From Aquipseudomonas alcaligenes NBRC 14159 (GTDB lineage: Bacteria > Pseudomonadota > Gammaproteobacteria > Pseudomonadales > Pseudomonadaceae): a stretch of DNA of 58,631 bases. The notes under the pieces are model-generated. The model had not been told where the DNA came from, searched no databases, and was given only the letters and a program-made list of their open reading frames with translations. Positions 49,556 to 58,631 of this stretch are shown one piece after another. The DNA lies in the NCBI RefSeq assembly GCF_000467105.1, contig NZ_BATI01000037.1, positions 1 through 58,631 of the forward strand. Direction: 5' to 3'. Made by a program: the position numbers and the translations under genes. Positions within the stretch are counted from its first letter, which is position 1. The number at the start of each line of letters is the position of its first letter.

Positions 49556-51559
49556 ATGGCCGGTCTGATTCCGCAGTCCTTCATCGATGACCTGCTCAAC
49601 CGCACCGACATTGTCGAGGTGGTGAGTTCGCGCATCCAGCTGAAGAAGGCCGGCAAGAACTACACCGCCTGCTGCCCGTTCCACAAGGAGAAGACCCCCT
49701 CCTTCAGCGTCAGCCCGGACAAGCAGTTCTACTACTGCTTCGGCTGCGGGGCCGGCGGCAACGCACTCGGCTTCATCATGGACCACGACAGCCTGGACTT
49801 CCCCCAGGCCGTCGAGGATCTGGCCAAGCGCGCCGGCATGGACATCCCGCGCGAGGAAGGCGGCCGCGGCCGCACCCCGCGCCAGCCGGTCGATTCACCG
49901 CTCTACCCGCTGCTGACGGCCGCCGCCGACTACTACCGGCAGGCCCTGAAGAGCCACCCGACGCGCAAGTCGGCCGTGGACTACCTCAAGGGCCGCGGCC
50001 TGACCGGCGAGATTGCCCGCGACTTCGGCCTGGGCTTCGCCCCGCCGGGCTGGGACAACCTGCACAAGCACATGGCCGGCGACAAGCTGCAGCAGAAGGC
50101 CATGATCGATGCTGGCCTGCTGATCGAGAACGCCGAGAACGGCCGCATCTACGACCGCTTCCGCGACCGCGTGATGTTCCCCATCCGCGACAGCCGCGGC
50201 CGCGTCATCGCCTTCGGCGGCCGCGTACTCGGCGACGACAAGCCGAAGTACCTCAACTCCCCCGAAACCCCGGTGTTCCACAAGGGGCAGGAGCTGTACG
50301 GCCTGTACGAGGCGCGCAAGAACAATCGCGACCTCGACGAGATCATGGTGGTCGAGGGCTACATGGACGTCATCGCCCTCGCCCAGCAAGGCTTGCGCAA
50401 CGCGGTGGCGACCCTTGGCACGGCAACCAGCGAGGAACACCTCAAGCGCCTGTTCCGCCTGGTGCCCAGCGTGCTGTTCTGCTTCGACGGCGACGCCGCC
50501 GGGCGCAAGGCGGCCTGGCGCGCCCTGGAAGCCACCCTGCCCAACCTGCAGGACGGTCGCCGCGCACGCTTCCTGTTTCTGCCCGAAGGCGAAGACCCGG
50601 ACACCCTGGTACGCAGCGAGGGCACCGATGCCTTCCGCGCCCGCATCAACCAGCACGCCCAGCCGCTGGCCGACTACTTCTTCCAGCAGCTCAGCGAAGA
50701 AGCCGACCCACGCTCGCTGGAAGGCAAGGCGCACCTGGTGACCCTGGCCGCGCCACTGATCGACAAGATCCCCGGCAACCACCTGCGCGCCCTGATGCGC
50801 CAGCGCCTGTCGGAAATCACCGGCCTGTCCGGCGAGATGCTGCAGCAGGTCGCGCAGAGCGCCCCCGCCACGCCCGCCGCATCGACCGGCGGCCATGAGC
50901 CGCCGGCGGATTATGGCCACTACTACGACGCCCAACCCGAGTATGGCGACGTTGCCGACTACGCCAACCATATCGAGCCGCCGGCCGAAGCCTACGAGCA
51001 GAAGAAGCCCTGGCAGAAAGGCGAGGGCAAATCCTGGAAGAAGGATGGCGAGTGGAAAAAGGGTGGCGACTGGAAGAAGGGCTCGCGCGACAACGCACCG
51101 CCGCGCAAGCCGGTGCATGTCGAATCGCCGACGCTGACCGCCCTGCGCACCCTGCTGCACCACCCACAACTGGCACAGAAAGTCGAGGATGTCAGCCATT
51201 TCGCCGATGAAGACGACACTTACGCCCAGCTGCTCGTCGCCCTGGTCGGCACCCTGCAGAAAAGCCCCAAGCTGCGCTCGCTGCAACTGATCGCCCGCTG
51301 GCACGGCACCGAACAGGGCCGCCTGCTGCGCGCTCTGGCCGAGAAGGAATGGCTGATCGAAGGCGACAATCTTGAACAGCAGTTCTTCGACACCATTACT
51401 ACACTTGCCAATGGCCAACTGAAAAAGCGCCGCGACCAGCTACTGCGTAGCGTCATGCACAAGAGCCCCAGCGAACTTAGTGACGAGGAGAAAGCTCTAT
51501 TGAGAGAGCACTTCAGCCACCCCGCCACACCCGATAGCAAGAGCCCAACTGGCGCCTGA
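49556..51559 (+). CDS. dnaG: DNA primase
   Basis: Makes RNA primers for replication. 667 residues: CHC2 zinc ribbon (C40, H43, C61, C64), TOPRIM core with VVEGYMDVIAL and FDGDAAGRKAAWR, and a C-terminal helicase-binding domain (about 525-660). Between core and C-terminus lies a low-complexity lysine/tryptophan/glycine linker (about 480-518) with repeated WKKG units, unlike E. coli DnaG. Confidence 0.96.
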   Translation: MAGLIPQSFIDDLLNRTDIVEVVSSRIQLKKAGKNYTACCPFHKEKTPSFSVSPDKQFYYCFGCGAGGNALGFIMDHDSLDFPQAVEDLAKRAGMDIPREEGGRGRTPRQPVDSPLYPLLTAAADYYRQALKSHPTRKSAVDYLKGRGLTGEIARDFGLGFAPPGWDNLHKHMAGDKLQQKAMIDAGLLIENAENGRIYDRFRDRVMFPIRDSRGRVIAFGGRVLGDDKPKYLNSPETPVFHKGQELYGLYEARKNNRDLDEIMVVEGYMDVIALAQQGLRNAVATLGTATSEEHLKRLFRLVPSVLFCFDGDAAGRKAAWRALEATLPNLQDGRRARFLFLPEGEDPDTLVRSEGTDAFRARINQHAQPLADYFFQQLSEEADPRSLEGKAHLVTLAAPLIDKIPGNHLRALMRQRLSEITGLSGEMLQQVAQSAPATPAASTGGHEPPADYGHYYDAQPEYGDVADYANHIEPPAEAYEQKKPWQKGEGKSWKKDGEWKKGGDWKKGSRDNAPPRKPVHVESPTLTALRTLLHHPQLAQKVEDVSHFADEDDTYAQLLVALVGTLQKSPKLRSLQLIARWHGTEQGRLLRALAEKEWLIEGDNLEQQFFDTITTLANGQLKKRRDQLLRSVMHKSPSELSDEEKALLREHFSHPATPDSKSPTGA

Positions 51560-51573
51560 CGCACCGGATCAGG

Positions 51574-51579
51574 TATAAT
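51574..51579 (+). promoter_or_regulatory. Possible rpoD-proximal -10 element
   Basis: A perfect TATAAT between dnaG and rpoD, about 50 bases before the rpoD ATG. No convincing -35 lies at normal spacing (CTGGCG is 19 bases away), so it may need an activator or be weak. Confidence 0.4.
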
Positions 51580-51626
51580 CCTCGGCTTATTTTCAGCCCG
51601 CCAAGACCTTCAGTGGATAGGGTTTT

Positions 51627-53465
<1,839 letters not shown>

Positions 53466-53467
53466 TC

Positions 53468-53497
53468 ACAAAAACCCCGGCGCAAGCCGGGGTTTTT
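53468..53497 (+). terminator. Terminator of the rpsU-dnaG-rpoD operon
   Basis: Stem CCCCGGC/GCCGGGG (7 bp) with a GCAA tetraloop and five Ts, immediately after the rpoD stop; five As precede the stem. Confidence 0.92.
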
Positions 53498-53548
53498 GTT
53501 TCTGCTCCAGCTACACTTGAGGCGTCTACGTGCTTCCGGAATAGTCGC

Positions 53549-56500
53549 ATGCCGCGTCTGCTGGCCATTCTTCTGTCGTGTCTGGCGTGCTGGGCGCTGC
53601 CCGTCGCAGCCGTCGAGCTCAGCCCGGAAGAACAGGCATGGCTGGCCGAACACCCCCAGCTGCGCCTGGGCATCGATGCATCCTGGCCGCCTTTCGAATT
53701 CCGCGACGAGCAGGGCCGCTACAGCGGCCTCAGTGCCGCCTATGTCGAGCTGATCGAAAAGCGCCTGAAGGTGCGCATGCGCCCCGTGGAGCCTCGCAGC
53801 TGGAGCGAGGTACTGGCCGGTGCCAGAGCCGGCCAGCTGGACCTGCTGCCCGGCATCATGTCCACGCCCGAGCGCCAGCGCGACCTGGCCTTCACCCGCC
53901 CCTACCTCGACTTCCCGATCGTCATCCTGGCCCGTCGCGACGGCCCCCAACCGCCGCGCCTGAGCGAGCTGTACGGACTCAAGATCGCCGTGGTGCAGGA
54001 CTACGCCCCCCACGAACTGCTGCGTAACCGCCATCCAGACCTCAACCTGCTGCCCCTGCCCAGCGTGGTCGCGGCTTTGCAGGCACTCGCCACCGGCCAG
54101 GCGGACGCCATGATCGGCGACCTCGCCTCTAGCGTCTGGAGCATGCGCCAACTCAAGCTCAAGGACCTCCAGGTCAGCGGCGAGACTCCCTATCGCTACC
54201 AGCTGGCCATGGCCGCCCCGAAAAGCCAGGCCACCCTGATCGGCATTCTCGACAAGCTGTTCGCCGAACTCAGTGCCGAGGAGATCGCCGCCCTGCAGGA
54301 ACCCTGGGTCGGCGGCGTGCTCGATAGTCGCTCGGTCTGGCACGACCGTCTGCTGAGCTACGGCATCCCCACGCTGCTCCTGGCCCTGCTGATCCTGGCT
54401 GCCGTGCTGCGCGTGAACCGCCGCCTGCACCAGGAGGTCAACGAACGCATGGCGCTCGAGGGGCGCCTGCGCGACAGCGAGCTGCACTACCGCGGCATGG
54501 TCGAGAGCCTGAATGCCATCGCCTGGCAGATGCGCCTCTCGGACTACTGCTTCACCTATGTCTCACCGCATGCCGAGAAGCTGCTCGGCTACCCCCTGGA
54601 GGACTGGCTGCAACCCGGCTTCTGGCAGCGCACCCTGCACCCCGAGGATGCCGCCCGTGCCGAGCACTACTGCGTCAGCGAAAGCCAGGCCGGCCGCGAC
54701 CATAGCCTCGACTACCGGATGCTGGCGGCCGATGGTCGGGTCCTCTGGATACGCGACATCGTCACCCTGATCAACGCCGAGGAAGGCACGGTACTGCGCG
54801 GCCTGATGATCGACATCAGCGAGGCCAAGCGCGTCGAACAGGCCCAGCGCCTCTCGGAAGAGAAGTTCGAGCTGGTATTCCACAACTGCCCGGACGTGCT
54901 GGTCATCGCCCGCCGCAGCGATGGCATGCTGTTGACCGTCAACCGCACCTTCGAGCAACAGCTGGGCATCAGCGCCGCCGAAGCCATCGGCAAGACGGCC
55001 AGCGAGCTGGGGATCTGGGGCCTGCCAGGCATCGGCCCACTGCTGCTCGACCGCCTGCAGCAGGAAACGCTCAACAACGTCGAGATGCCATTCAACCGGC
55101 GCAACGGCGATCAGTTCACCGGCCTGGTTTCCGCTCAGCACATCGACATCGACGGCCAGGCAGCGCTGGTCGTGTCGGTGCGCGACATCACCGAACTCAA
55201 GCGCACCCAACGCCAGCTGCGACTGTCCGAGGAGAAATTCGCCAAGGCCTTCCACGCCTCGCCGGACGGCCTGCTGATCACCCGCCTGCATGACGGACAG
55301 ATACTGGAAGCCAACGACGGCTTCTTCCGCATCACCGGCTACGACAGCCAGCAGGTCATCGGCCGCAGCACCCTGGAGATAGGTCTGTGGGCCGACCTGC
55401 GGGACCGCGACACGATGATCGCGAAGATGCGCGAACGCGGCTCACTGCGCGACTTCCGCGCCTGGATCAACACCCGCGACGGGCAACAGCGCCTGGGCGT
55501 CCTGGCCGTGCAGTCGATCATCATCGAAGGCGATCCCTGCATGCTGATCATCGCGCGTGACATCACCGAGCGGGAGCAGATGCAGGCGCGCCTGCATCAG
55601 GCCGCCACCGTGTTCGAGAGCACCTCCGAAGGCGTGATGATCACCGACCTCGACCAGCGCATCACCGCGGTCAATCGTGCCTTCAGCGCCATCACCGGCT
55701 ACAGCGAGTCCGAGGCCCTGGGCCAGAGCCCGCGCCTGCTTTCTTCGGGCAAGCACGACAGCGCCTTCTATGCCGCCATGTGGCACCAGCTGGCGGCGGA
55801 GGGACACTGGCAGGGCGAGATCTGCAACAAGCGCAAGAACGGCGAGCTGTACCCGGAGTGGCTGACCATCAGCGCGGTGCGCGACCACAGCGGGCAGATC
55901 ACTCACTTCGTCGGCGTGTTCGCCGACATCAGCTCGCTCAAGCAGGCCCAGGACCGCCTGGACTACCAGGCGCACCACGACCCGCGCACCGGTCTGCCCA
56001 ACCGCATGCTGTTCGAAAGCCGCCTGGACAATGCCCTCAACGATGCGCGCACCGATCACCAGCGCGGTGCCGTGCTGTTCCTCGACCTGGATCGCTTCAA
56101 GCACATCAACGACAGCCTCGGCCACCCGGTCGGTGACCAGCTGCTCAAGAGCATTGCCCTGCGCCTGCGCGAACAGCTGCGCGACATCGACACCGTGGCC
56201 CGCCTGGGAGGCGACGAGTTCATCGTGCTGCTGCCGGGCCTGCACCAGCCGCGCGATGCCGAGCGGGTGGCCACCAAGCTGCTGACCTGCTTCCACGCGC
56301 CCTTCCAGGTGGACGGTCACGAGTTCTTCATCAGCGCCAGTATCGGCATCAGCCTGTTCCCCGAGGATGGCAGCGATGTCGCCACCCTGGTGAAGAACGC
56401 CGACGCCGCCATGTACAGCTCGAAGGCCAAGGGTCGCAACCGCATCGAGTTCTATACCCGTAACCTGACCTTCCAGGCCACCGAGCGCATGACCCTGGAG

Positions 56501-57283
56501 CTGGAGCTGCGCCGCGCCGTCGAACGCGACGAGCTGAGCCTGCATTACCAGCCCAAGCTGTGCCTGAGCACCGGGAAATTGGTGGGCGCCGAAGCCCTGA
56601 TCCGCTGGCGCCACCCGGTGTTCGGCGAGATCCCCCCCGACCGCTTCATTCCCCTGGCCGAAGAGAACGGCATGATCCTCCAGCTCGGCGACTGGGTCCT
56701 GCAGGAGGCCTGCCGGCAGATGCGCACATGGCAGGACCAGCATGCGCCCTTCGGCCCGCTGTCGGTCAACCTGTCCGGCAGCCAGCTGCGCCAGGCGCAA
56801 CTGGGCGAACGCATCGCCGCCATCCTCGCCACGTTCGGCCTGGGGGCGGACAAGCTGCAGCTGGAAATCACCGAGAGCTTCATCATGACCCAGGCCGAGG
56901 AGGCCCTGCTGATCCTGCATGAGCTCAAGGAGCTCGGCCTGCAGCTGGCCATCGACGACTTCGGCACCGGCTACTCCTCGCTCAGCTACCTCAAGCGCCT
57001 GCCCCTGGACATCCTCAAGATCGACAAATCCTTCGTCCGCGGCCTGCCGAGCGATCCGGACGATGCCGCCATTACCCGCGCCATCATCGCCCTCGGCCGC
57101 AGCCTGCAGATGACCGTTATCGCCGAAGGTGTGGAAACCAAGGCACAGGAGATATTCCTCACCAGCGAAGGCTGCGAACAGATCCAGGGCTACGTGATCA
57201 GCCGCCCGCTCTCGGCCGAGTCCTTCGCCGCCAATTTCCTCGGCCCGCTGCCGATTGGCAGCGCGGAAAAGGCGCCGCTATAA
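53549..57283 (+). CDS. rmcA: Membrane GGDEF/EAL c-di-GMP enzyme with periplasmic binding domain (RmcA)
   Basis: 1244 residues: signal peptide (about 1-23), SBP_bac_3 domain (about 25-255), membrane helix (about 270-292), four PAS domains (starting near 305, 435, 560, 680), GGDEF (motif at 887-891 intact) and EAL (motif at 1015-1017 intact, with DDFGTGYSSL and KIDKSFV). In P. aeruginosa RmcA (PA0575) is mainly a phosphodiesterase tuned by phenazine redox state, and its periplasmic domain has been reported to bind arginine. The start at 53549 gives a signal peptide; the frame is open further upstream only as a shadow of rpoD. Confidence 0.93.
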   Translation: MPRLLAILLSCLACWALPVAAVELSPEEQAWLAEHPQLRLGIDASWPPFEFRDEQGRYSGLSAAYVELIEKRLKVRMRPVEPRSWSEVLAGARAGQLDLLPGIMSTPERQRDLAFTRPYLDFPIVILARRDGPQPPRLSELYGLKIAVVQDYAPHELLRNRHPDLNLLPLPSVVAALQALATGQADAMIGDLASSVWSMRQLKLKDLQVSGETPYRYQLAMAAPKSQATLIGILDKLFAELSAEEIAALQEPWVGGVLDSRSVWHDRLLSYGIPTLLLALLILAAVLRVNRRLHQEVNERMALEGRLRDSELHYRGMVESLNAIAWQMRLSDYCFTYVSPHAEKLLGYPLEDWLQPGFWQRTLHPEDAARAEHYCVSESQAGRDHSLDYRMLAADGRVLWIRDIVTLINAEEGTVLRGLMIDISEAKRVEQAQRLSEEKFELVFHNCPDVLVIARRSDGMLLTVNRTFEQQLGISAAEAIGKTASELGIWGLPGIGPLLLDRLQQETLNNVEMPFNRRNGDQFTGLVSAQHIDIDGQAALVVSVRDITELKRTQRQLRLSEEKFAKAFHASPDGLLITRLHDGQILEANDGFFRITGYDSQQVIGRSTLEIGLWADLRDRDTMIAKMRERGSLRDFRAWINTRDGQQRLGVLAVQSIIIEGDPCMLIIARDITEREQMQARLHQAATVFESTSEGVMITDLDQRITAVNRAFSAITGYSESEALGQSPRLLSSGKHDSAFYAAMWHQLAAEGHWQGEICNKRKNGELYPEWLTISAVRDHSGQITHFVGVFADISSLKQAQDRLDYQAHHDPRTGLPNRMLFESRLDNALNDARTDHQRGAVLFLDLDRFKHINDSLGHPVGDQLLKSIALRLREQLRDIDTVARLGGDEFIVLLPGLHQPRDAERVATKLLTCFHAPFQVDGHEFFISASIGISLFPEDGSDVATLVKNADAAMYSSKAKGRNRIEFYTRNLTFQATERMTLELELRRAVERDELSLHYQPKLCLSTGKLVGAEALIRWRHPVFGEIPPDRFIPLAEENGMILQLGDWVLQEACRQMRTWQDQHAPFGPLSVNLSGSQLRQAQLGERIAAILATFGLGADKLQLEITESFIMTQAEEALLILHELKELGLQLAIDDFGTGYSSLSYLKRLPLDILKIDKSFVRGLPSDPDDAAITRAIIALGRSLQMTVIAEGVETKAQEIFLTSEGCEQIQGYVISRPLSAESFAANFLGPLPIGSAEKAPL

Positions 57284-57284
57284 T
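57255..57284 (+). promoter_or_regulatory. Strong tRNA promoter embedded in the end of rmcA
   Basis: -35 TTGGCA (57255-57260), 18-base spacer, perfect -10 TATAAT (57279-57284). The rmcA stop codon TAA (57281-57283) lies inside the -10. Transcription would begin about 10 bases before the tRNA. Confidence 0.8.
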
Positions 57285-57300
57285 CCGCCGCTCCTTCTGA

Positions 57301-57377
57301 GGGCCTATAGCTCAGTCGGTTAGAGCAGAGGACTCATAATCCTTTGGTCCACGGTTCGAGTCCGTGTGGGCCCACCA
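57301..57377 (+). tRNA. tRNA with anticodon CAU, probably tRNA-Ile2 (often annotated tRNA-Met)
   Basis: Complete 77-base cloverleaf with encoded CCA. Anticodon CAT is at 57335-57337 in loop CTCATAA. Acceptor pairs C4-G69 and C5-G68 and the variable loop TGGTC match E. coli tRNA-Ile2, whose C34 is changed to lysidine by TilS to read AUA; elongator tRNA-Met differs at these places. It is not an initiator tRNA (position 1 pairs with 72). The 3' end is intact although an integrase lies just beyond. Confidence 0.88.
57345..57377 (+). other. Probable attachment-site core (attL) in the tRNA 3' half
   Basis: Integrases lying directly downstream of a tRNA usually recombine within its T-arm and 3' end, and the element restores the tRNA. 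The matching copy would be at the far end of the island, outside the window, so the exact core cannot be fixed here. Confidence 0.4.
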
Positions 57378-57382
57378 ACTCC

Positions 57383-57407
57383 AAAGCCGCGCACTGCGCG
57401 GCTTTTT
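57383..57407 (+). terminator. Terminator after the tRNA
   Basis: Stem AGCCGCGC/GCGCGGCT (8 bp), three-base loop, five Ts, six bases beyond the CCA end. Confidence 0.88.
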
Positions 57408-57451
57408 CATGTCCGCAAGAAAAACAGCTAGACCAGTCCTATAGTCCAAAG

Positions 57452-57478
57452 GTACAAATTCAGTACAGTGCCGGTACA
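57452..57478 (+). repeat. Three GTACA repeats exactly 11 bp apart before the integrase
   Basis: GTACA at 57452, 57463 and 57474. The helically phased spacing and the position between tRNA and integrase suggest binding sites for the integrase arm domain, an excisionase or a regulator of the int promoter. Confidence 0.65.
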
Positions 57479-57504
57479 GCGTCGCACCTTGGGAGTAGGG
57501 AAAG

Positions 57505-58581
57505 ATGGCCACCATCGTCAAAACGGATGCAGGTACATGGAAGGCCCTGGTGCGCAAAACCGGCTGGCCGACCAACACCAAAACCTTCCGCACCAAGCGC
57601 GACGCCGAAGACTGGGCGCGCCGTACCGAAGACGAAATGGTCAGGGGCGTATACATCCAGCGCAGCGGCTCCGAACGCATGACGCTGGAGATGGCACTGA
57701 AACGCTACCTCAGCGAAATTAGCCCCACCAAGAAGCCGACCACCCAGCGCGCCGAGGCCACCAAAGCCCAGCAACTGATCAGTCACCTGGGCAAATACTC
57801 CATGGCCGCGCTCTCGGCCGAGATCATCGCCAGCTACCGCGACACCCGCCTGGCCTCGATCACCAATCGCGGCAAGCCCGCCAGCAACAACACCGTGCGC
57901 CTGGAACTGGCCCTACTCAGCCACCTTTTCACCGTGGCCATCCAGGAATGGGGCCTGGGCTTGAGTTTCAACCCGGTACTGAACATCCGCAAACCGAGCC
58001 CAGGCGAAGGCCGTGACCGGCGCTTGTCTGCAGAAGAAGAACGCCGCCTGCTGACAGCCGTGAACAATCACAGCAACCCCATGCTTGGCTGGATCGTCCG
58101 CATCGCCCTGGAAACCGGCATGCGCTCGTCAGAGATCACATCCCTGCGCCGGCACCAGGTCGATATGAAAAAGCGCGTGGTGCGCCTCTCAGACACCAAG
58201 AACGACAGCGCACGCACTGTCCCACTCAGTAAATGGGCCACCGAGACCTTCCAGGCAGCACTGAATAACCCGGTACGCCCGATTGACTGCGACCTGGTGT
58301 TCTTTGGCGAACCGGGCAAGAACGGCAAGCGAAGCCCCTACGCCTTCACCAAAACCTGGGGATTACTGAAAACCAAACTCGGAATGCCAGATTTGCGCTT
58401 CCACGATCTGCGACATGAGGCGGTAAGCCGATTGGTCGAGGGCGGCCTGTCTGACCAGGAGGTGTCCGCCATCAGCGGGCATAAATCGATGCAGATGCTC
58501 AAGCGCTACACGCACCTACGCGCAGAAGATCTGGTTAGAAAACTAGACTCTCTAGACCGCCCACTCGGTGGTCAAAAGTGA
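57505..58581 (+). CDS. Tyrosine-recombinase integrase
   Basis: 358 residues: arm-binding N-terminus (about 1-55), SAM-like core-binding domain (about 60-150) and a catalytic domain with all expected residues: R207, K232, H300, R303, H326 and nucleophile Y335. GGGAG and a second AGGGAAAG precede the ATG. It belongs to the phage-type integrases that insert in tRNA genes. Codon use seems slightly less GC-biased than neighbours, consistent with acquisition. It looks intact and potentially active. Confidence 0.93.
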   Translation: MATIVKTDAGTWKALVRKTGWPTNTKTFRTKRDAEDWARRTEDEMVRGVYIQRSGSERMTLEMALKRYLSEISPTKKPTTQRAEATKAQQLISHLGKYSMAALSAEIIASYRDTRLASITNRGKPASNNTVRLELALLSHLFTVAIQEWGLGLSFNPVLNIRKPSPGEGRDRRLSAEEERRLLTAVNNHSNPMLGWIVRIALETGMRSSEITSLRRHQVDMKKRVVRLSDTKNDSARTVPLSKWATETFQAALNNPVRPIDCDLVFFGEPGKNGKRSPYAFTKTWGLLKTKLGMPDLRFHDLRHEAVSRLVEGGLSDQEVSAISGHKSMQMLKRYTHLRAEDLVRKLDSLDRPLGGQK

Positions 58582-58631
58582 GTGCGAAAAGCATAAAGCC
58601 AAGGCTTAATCGTCTTCCTCTGACACTAAGG
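58578..58631 (+). CDS. Possible start of the next island gene (partial)
   Basis: A GTG overlapping the integrase stop (GTGA) opens 18 codons without a stop up to the window edge (MSAKSIKPRLNRLPLTLR). The basic peptide and the overlap suggest a coupled small gene, for example an excisionase-like regulator, but this is too short to support. Confidence 0.2.
   Translation, partial: MSAKSIKPRLNRLPLTLR

Larger units (their letters stand above)
57378..58631 (+). mobile_element. Left end of a genomic island or prophage integrated at the tRNA
   Basis: The evidence is an intact tRNA, a terminator, regularly spaced repeats and a full tyrosine-recombinase gene in this order, with co-directional transcription. 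Only the first 1.25 kb is in the window. No phage structural gene can be seen, so island and prophage cannot be told apart. Confidence 0.7.

Noticed and set aside
57301..57377. Initiator tRNA-fMet
   Set aside because: Position 1 pairs with 72 and the anticodon stem lacks the three G-C pairs of the initiator.

Overview
The window is high-GC chromosomal DNA of a Pseudomonas. Gene content and order match, in reverse, the segment of P. aeruginosa PAO1 that I recall running from tyrS (PA0668) down to rmcA (PA0575) and a CAU tRNA. Protein sequences look like those of the P. aeruginosa/mendocina/alcaligenes side of the genus, but I cannot name the species. About 52 protein genes and one tRNA are packed tightly. 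No gap without a gene exceeds 300 bases; the longest, upstream of prkA, is about 270.

Layout. At the left edge a strong stable-RNA-type promoter fires out of the window (probably an rRNA operon), followed by tyrS. Then come the cell-wall genes mepM and anmK; erpA, argC and hemJ; a block of little-studied genes (nitronate monooxygenase-like, zinc-ribbon/DUF805 membrane protein, short-chain dehydrogenase, Ycf46-like AAA ATPase, HIT protein); coq7, speD, an OsmC-family gene and vfr. On the minus strand rpe-gph-trpE-trpG-trpD-trpC lie together. In P. aeruginosa the R/F pyocin cluster separates trpE from trpG; here only 12 bases do. Next is the agt cluster (permeases, two paralogous binding proteins, ATPase, two-component system AgtSR), then a DUF3530 gene, djlA, murU-amgK, the outer-membrane and housekeeping run lptD-surA-pdxA-rsmA-apaG-apaH-glpE, the starvation module prkA-yeaH-ycgB, cca, folB-folK, plsY, tsaD, the macromolecular-synthesis operon rpsU-dnaG-rpoD, and the c-di-GMP enzyme rmcA.

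Right edge. A tRNA with anticodon CAU (probably tRNA-Ile2) is followed after 127 bases by a tyrosine-recombinase integrase, the signature of a genomic island or prophage inserted at the tRNA. Only its first ~1.2 kb is inside the window. Three GTACA repeats exactly 11 bp apart precede the integrase, and another reading frame opens across the integrase stop codon and leaves the window.

Functional themes: peptidoglycan turnover and recycling (mepM, anmK, amgK, murU), tryptophan synthesis, transport and sensing of 4/5-carbon amino acids, envelope biogenesis, and core information processing. No obviously new multigene defence or biosynthetic system is visible. The best candidates for new biology are the island edge, the DUF3530 protein with a glycine at the expected nucleophile position, the Ycf46-like ATPase, the zinc-ribbon/DUF805 protein and several regulatory DNA signals.
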